Source: a bacterium
Lineage (GTDB): Bacteria; Desulfobacterota; Binatia; DP-6
Assembly (NCBI GenBank): GCA_026129405.1
Contig: JAHCID010000002.1
Coordinates: 716,333-780,332, forward strand
Direction: 5' to 3'
DNA length: 64,000 nucleotides
How positions within the stretch are numbered: the stretch's first letter is position 1; every line of letters starts with the position of its first letter. Below are positions 61,077-64,000 of this stretch, piece after piece. The translations under genes and the position numbers were made by a program. The notes below the pieces were generated by a model, which saw nothing but the letters and a program-made list of their open reading frames with translations, searched no databases and had not been told where the DNA came from.

Positions 61077-62195
61077 TCAGGTGATGGGCCACACCGTCGT
61101 GCGCGCGGGATCGCCGAAGCTGAGCCACGACAGGAGGTGGTACGAGGCGCTCTCGCGGTACGAGTCCTGGCCGTCGGCCGAGAAGTCGTGGGCCGCGTCG
61201 AGCCCGAGCTGCTCCCAGATGCCCTGGCCCGCGGGGTCGCTCACGTCGATCACGTGGTCGCGCGCGGTCTCGTGCTGGCAGCTCATGTCCATCACGTCGA
61301 GCGGCGTGGCGACCACGGCCTGATAGGCGGCACGCTCGGGATTGCGCGGGTCGCGCTGCTGCTTCAGCGTCAGCAGCGGCGCGCCGAACACCTGACGCCG
61401 GTCGAAGTGCCACGTGCTGGTCGGCGTGGTCTTCGCGACCAGCGCCCCCTCGGGCGTGCCGCTCCATTGGACCGGCGTCTGCTCGGGGCCGGTCACGACC
61501 GCGGTGAGCAGCCGCTGGAGACCTTCCTGGCGTGACATCGGCCCGGCCGGCGGCAGGTCGGGCTTCGGGCGCACGTCGCATATCTGCTGGTAGCGCATGG
61601 TCCCTCCCGCGTCGGGCACGAGCGCGGCGAGCGTCGCCCAGCAGTCGCCGCCGTGGACGTCGTAGGTGATGCGCGACGGCGCCTTCGGGAAGCCGTAGAC
61701 CTCGCGGCCGGTGATGATGGCGTGCACGGAGGCGTCGTCGACGGGAGCCGGATCGGGATCGTCGCGGCTGCCGACGTAGGGGGCGATGTAGACGAGCGGC
61801 ATGAACCAGAAGAGACGCCGCTCGTGCCGCGGATCGCGCACGTTGCGCACCGGCACCATGAAGCAGAACTCGAGATACGGGACCGACGGCATACGGTAGT
61901 CCGCCGGCGCGGCGCCCGGCGCGTAGGGCGAGCGGCCGCCGGTGCCGCGATAGCGGTTCACGGTGACGAGGAGGAGGTCGCCCGCGGGCACGAAGCGCAC
62001 GTCGTGCCGGCCCTGGAGCGGCGTGTTCAGCATCCGCTCGCAGAGCACGCCGAGCGCCGCGGGGTGATCCACGTTGCAGAAGAAGCCGTGCGATTCGAAG
62101 CCGCAGCGCCGCCCGCTCGTGCCCAGCGTGTACGGGGGCAGCGGGAAGCGGTCCTGCGGCAGCTCGATGTAGGGGGCGCCGTCAGCGGGGGGCAT
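61077..62195 (-). CDS. Acetoacetate-decarboxylase-family protein
   Basis: A 372-residue protein of the ADC superfamily. The key motif appears as IITGREVYGFPKAPSRITYD, with the lysine that acts as Schiff base in acetoacetate decarboxylase (YGFPK). The N-terminal ~110 residues (FFCNVDHPAALGVLCERMLNTPLQGRHDVRFVPAGDLLLVTVNRY) are longer than in classical ADC (~245 residues total). Several ADC relatives are aldolase-dehydratases rather than decarboxylases, so the reaction should not be assumed. Its first codons overlap the end of the ATPase/TPR regulator by 14 bases. Confidence 0.8.
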   Translation of the reverse strand: MPPADGAPYIELPQDRFPLPPYTLGTSGRRCGFESHGFFCNVDHPAALGVLCERMLNTPLQGRHDVRFVPAGDLLLVTVNRYRGTGGRSPYAPGAAPADYRMPSVPYLEFCFMVPVRNVRDPRHERRLFWFMPLVYIAPYVGSRDDPDPAPVDDASVHAIITGREVYGFPKAPSRITYDVHGGDCWATLAALVPDAGGTMRYQQICDVRPKPDLPPAGPMSRQEGLQRLLTAVVTGPEQTPVQWSGTPEGALVAKTTPTSTWHFDRRQVFGAPLLTLKQQRDPRNPERAAYQAVVATPLDVMDMSCQHETARDHVIDVSDPAGQGIWEQLGLDAAHDFSADGQDSYRESASYHLLSWLSFGDPARTTVWPIT

Positions 62196-64000
62196 GCGTC
62201 GTCTCCGGGGCGGCGTCGCCGAGGACGCGCGCGCGGCTCGCGGCGGTGCGCCGCGCGGTGAAGCGGCCGCCGCCGGCCTCGGCGAGCGCGCCCGCGGTCG
62301 CGAACGCCACCACCGCCGCGGCGCGGTCGCCGAGCTCCGCGAGCAGCTCGCCGCGCAGGCGGTGCAGCTCGGCATCGTAGAAACGGTCGAGGTTGTCGGC
62401 GAAGGCGTCGAGCGTCTGCTCGATCACGCGCAGACCCTTGGCGGAGTCCCCGACGACGAGGAGCGCCTCGGCCTCGTAGGCGACGCGGTAGGCGTAGGGC
62501 GTGTTGGCGCCGGTCGCGCGATAGGCGGCGAGGCCCGCCGCGAGCCGCGCCAGGCCGTCGTCGGCGTCACCGCGGTGGACGAGCGCCCAGCCGCGCACGG
62601 AGTCGGCGACGATGCCCCAGTAGTGCAGACCCTTCTCGGCGCAGAAGGCGACGCACTCCTCGGCCAGCGGCAGGGCCGTCGCCGGCTCGCCGACGTCGTG
62701 CCAGTAGGCGAGCACGTGGTTCAGCGCCTCGCCGACGTGGTAGGCGCTGCCTGCCCGGCGCGCCGCCGCGAGCGTCTCCTCGAGCACCCGCAGCGCGCCC
62801 GGGGCGTCGCCGGCGTGCAGCAATGCCCAGCCGTGGTAGCAGGGCGACTGGAAGAACGCGCGCACGCGCGGGTCGACCAGCTCGCCGGCGGCGATGCGGG
62901 CGGCCTGCTCGGCGCAGAGCGCGCTGGAGCGCGCGAGGAGCCGCGCCGCGCGCTCGAACTCGCCGGCGAAGAACGCCGTGGAGCCGACCGCGTGCAGCGC
63001 GCCGAGCGCGTGCACGGGGTCGCGCGTGCGCTCCGCCAGCGCCGCCTGCCGGTTCGCGTACTCCCACGTGAGCGCCCGGTCGCCGCGCACGAGATGGAAC
63101 GACCACAGCCCGTTCGCGACCCAGAACTGCCGCGCCGCATCGCTGACCGACTCGCCGAGCACGCGGGCGCGCTTGAAGCTGTCCGCCACCCGCGTCGAGG
63201 CGAAGCCCTCGAAGGCGGCGATCGCGTGCCCGCGGTCGAGCTGGAGCTCCAGCTCCTGCGTGCGCGACTGCCCGGTGTCGGGCAGCTCGGCGACCAGGTC
63301 GATGGCGTGCGAGTAGTGCATCGCCGCCTCCGCGTTCGCGGACTTCGCGGCCGCGACGCGGGCGGCGCGCGTCCAGTAGCGGATCGCCGACTCGGCGAGC
63401 CCCGCGCGCTCGCAGTGCAGCGCGACGGTCTCGGGCTGGCGCGCCTCGACCTCCGGGAAGCGGTCGCGGAACGCGCTCGCGATGGTCTCGTGGACCCGCC
63501 GGCGGGTGGCGGGCGCCAGGCACTCGTAGGCGGCGTCGCGCAGGAGCGCGTGCTTGAATATCCAGCGCTCGGTGTCGCGCCAGCGGCGGCGGTGGACGAG
63601 TCCCTCGGCCGCCAGCTCCTCGAGATCCCGGTCGAGGTCGGCCGGCGCCTTGCCGGCGACCGCGGCAAGCACCGCATGGGTGAACTCGCGGCCCAGTGCC
63701 GCCGCCAGCTGCGCGGTCTGGCGCGCGCTCGGCGAGAGTCCCGCGAGCCGGGCGATCAGCAGGTTGCGCAGCGTGCCCGGCAGCTCCAGCGGCTCGGCCG
63801 GGTGGCTCGCGCGCGCGCTCGTCCCGGCGTCGGCGGCGATGCGCACGAGCTCCTCGACGAACAGCGGCACGCCCTCCGCGCGCTGCGCGACGAGATCGAC
63901 CACGGTGGGCGACAGCGGACGCTCGGCCGGCAGCATCGAGGCGATCATCTCGCCGACGAGGCTGCGCGAGAGGGGCTTCAGATGCAGGCTCGGCAGGTCG
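62182..64000 (-). CDS. AAA-type ATPase/TPR regulator (adenylate-cyclase or PknK-like), C-terminal part
   Basis: A reverse-strand gene that runs off the right edge; 605 residues are visible. The first part is the end of an STAND/AAA ATPase domain (AQRAEGVPLFVEELVRI, LPGTLRNLLIARLAGLSPSARQTAQLAAALGREF, WIFKHALLRDAAYECLAPATRR), as in bacterial class III cyclases and PknK/MalT-like regulators. A long TPR-like helical solenoid follows (EAAMHYSHAIDLVAELPDTGQS, ARVLGESVSDAARQ, ALRVLEETLAAARRAG, LPLAEECVAFCAEKG, ELHRLRGELLAELGDRAAAVVAF). The domain type at the N-terminus (cyclase, kinase or HTH) lies outside the window, so the output signal is unknown. Confidence 0.82.
   Translation of the reverse strand, partial: DLPSLHLKPLSRSLVGEMIASMLPAERPLSPTVVDLVAQRAEGVPLFVEELVRIAADAGTSARASHPAEPLELPGTLRNLLIARLAGLSPSARQTAQLAAALGREFTHAVLAAVAGKAPADLDRDLEELAAEGLVHRRRWRDTERWIFKHALLRDAAYECLAPATRRRVHETIASAFRDRFPEVEARQPETVALHCERAGLAESAIRYWTRAARVAAAKSANAEAAMHYSHAIDLVAELPDTGQSRTQELELQLDRGHAIAAFEGFASTRVADSFKRARVLGESVSDAARQFWVANGLWSFHLVRGDRALTWEYANRQAALAERTRDPVHALGALHAVGSTAFFAGEFERAARLLARSSALCAEQAARIAAGELVDPRVRAFFQSPCYHGWALLHAGDAPGALRVLEETLAAARRAGSAYHVGEALNHVLAYWHDVGEPATALPLAEECVAFCAEKGLHYWGIVADSVRGWALVHRGDADDGLARLAAGLAAYRATGANTPYAYRVAYEAEALLVVGDSAKGLRVIEQTLDAFADNLDRFYDAELHRLRGELLAELGDRAAAVVAFATAGALAEAGGGRFTARRTAASRARVLGDAAPETTHAPR

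Noticed and set aside
1..64000. tRNA or rRNA genes, integrases, transposases, prophage genes, origin of replication
   Set aside because: None could be recognised on either strand by eye. A tRNA in GC-rich intergenic sequence could be missed without a covariance search, but no gap longer than ~330 bases exists.

Overview
This is about 64 kb of very GC-rich (roughly 72 %) bacterial chromosome with tightly packed genes on both strands. No rRNA, tRNA, CRISPR array, insertion sequence or phage gene was seen. Long secreted proteins carry Myxococcus-type disulfide repeats and tandem DGTSCDDG-type cysteine repeats. With several lipoproteins, lipid-type enzymes and two DUF3604 proteins, this points to a free-living Gram-negative, deltaproteobacteria-like lineage (Myxococcota or Binatota). 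That placement is inference; the window holds no marker gene that settles it.

Layout. 0-5.5 kb: end of msrP, then msrQ (periplasmic methionine sulfoxide repair), an OmpA-like lipoprotein, a glutathione S-transferase, an SH3-like lipoprotein followed by a Kef-type antiporter, a PlsC acyltransferase and a SnoaL-like protein. 5.6-12 kb: a cysteine-repeat secreted protein, then a reverse-strand cassette HupE / DUF3604 / PpiC-like. 12-20.4 kb: a membrane protein, a PPOX-fold protein, a secreted serine hydrolase, an FAD monooxygenase, a reverse operon (acyl-CoA dehydrogenase, SEC-C protein, methyltransferase) and a methyltransferase-fold lipoprotein. 20.4-31 kb: phosphoglucomutase, a frame-disrupted beta-helix protein, a DUF2779 nuclease, an SGNH-like protein, a cutinase/PET-hydrolase-like enzyme with a cysteine-rich tail, and a PQQ-type beta-propeller whose promoter and leader are copied from, or to, the hydrolase gene. 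31-38.6 kb: TetR regulator, TauE-type permease, a single-chain acyl-CoA carboxylase and a di-haem cytochrome. 38.7-43.2 kb: a second, intact cassette DUF3604 / PpiC / HupE. 43.2-53.4 kb: DUF4136 lipoprotein, a second beta-helix protein, haemerythrin, a lysozyme-inhibitor-like protein, patatin, P450, an enhancer-binding-type regulator and a cyclic-nucleotide-domain protein. 53.4-62.2 kb: a six-gene reverse operon around a polyprenyl synthetase, flanked by two acetoacetate-decarboxylase-like proteins. The window ends inside an ATPase/TPR regulator.

The strongest candidates for new biology are the twice-occurring DUF3604-PpiC-HupE cassette, the polyester-hydrolase-like enzyme with its animal-like cysteine modules and duplicated leader, and the prenyl-synthetase operon with ADC-like neighbours. 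Apparent reading-frame breaks are concentrated in six places (about 2.6, 7.7-7.9, 11.6, 22.35, 23.4-23.65 and 47.0-47.1 kb) while most long genes are clean. Some may be assembly indels in GC-rich runs, others real decay; raw reads are needed to tell.
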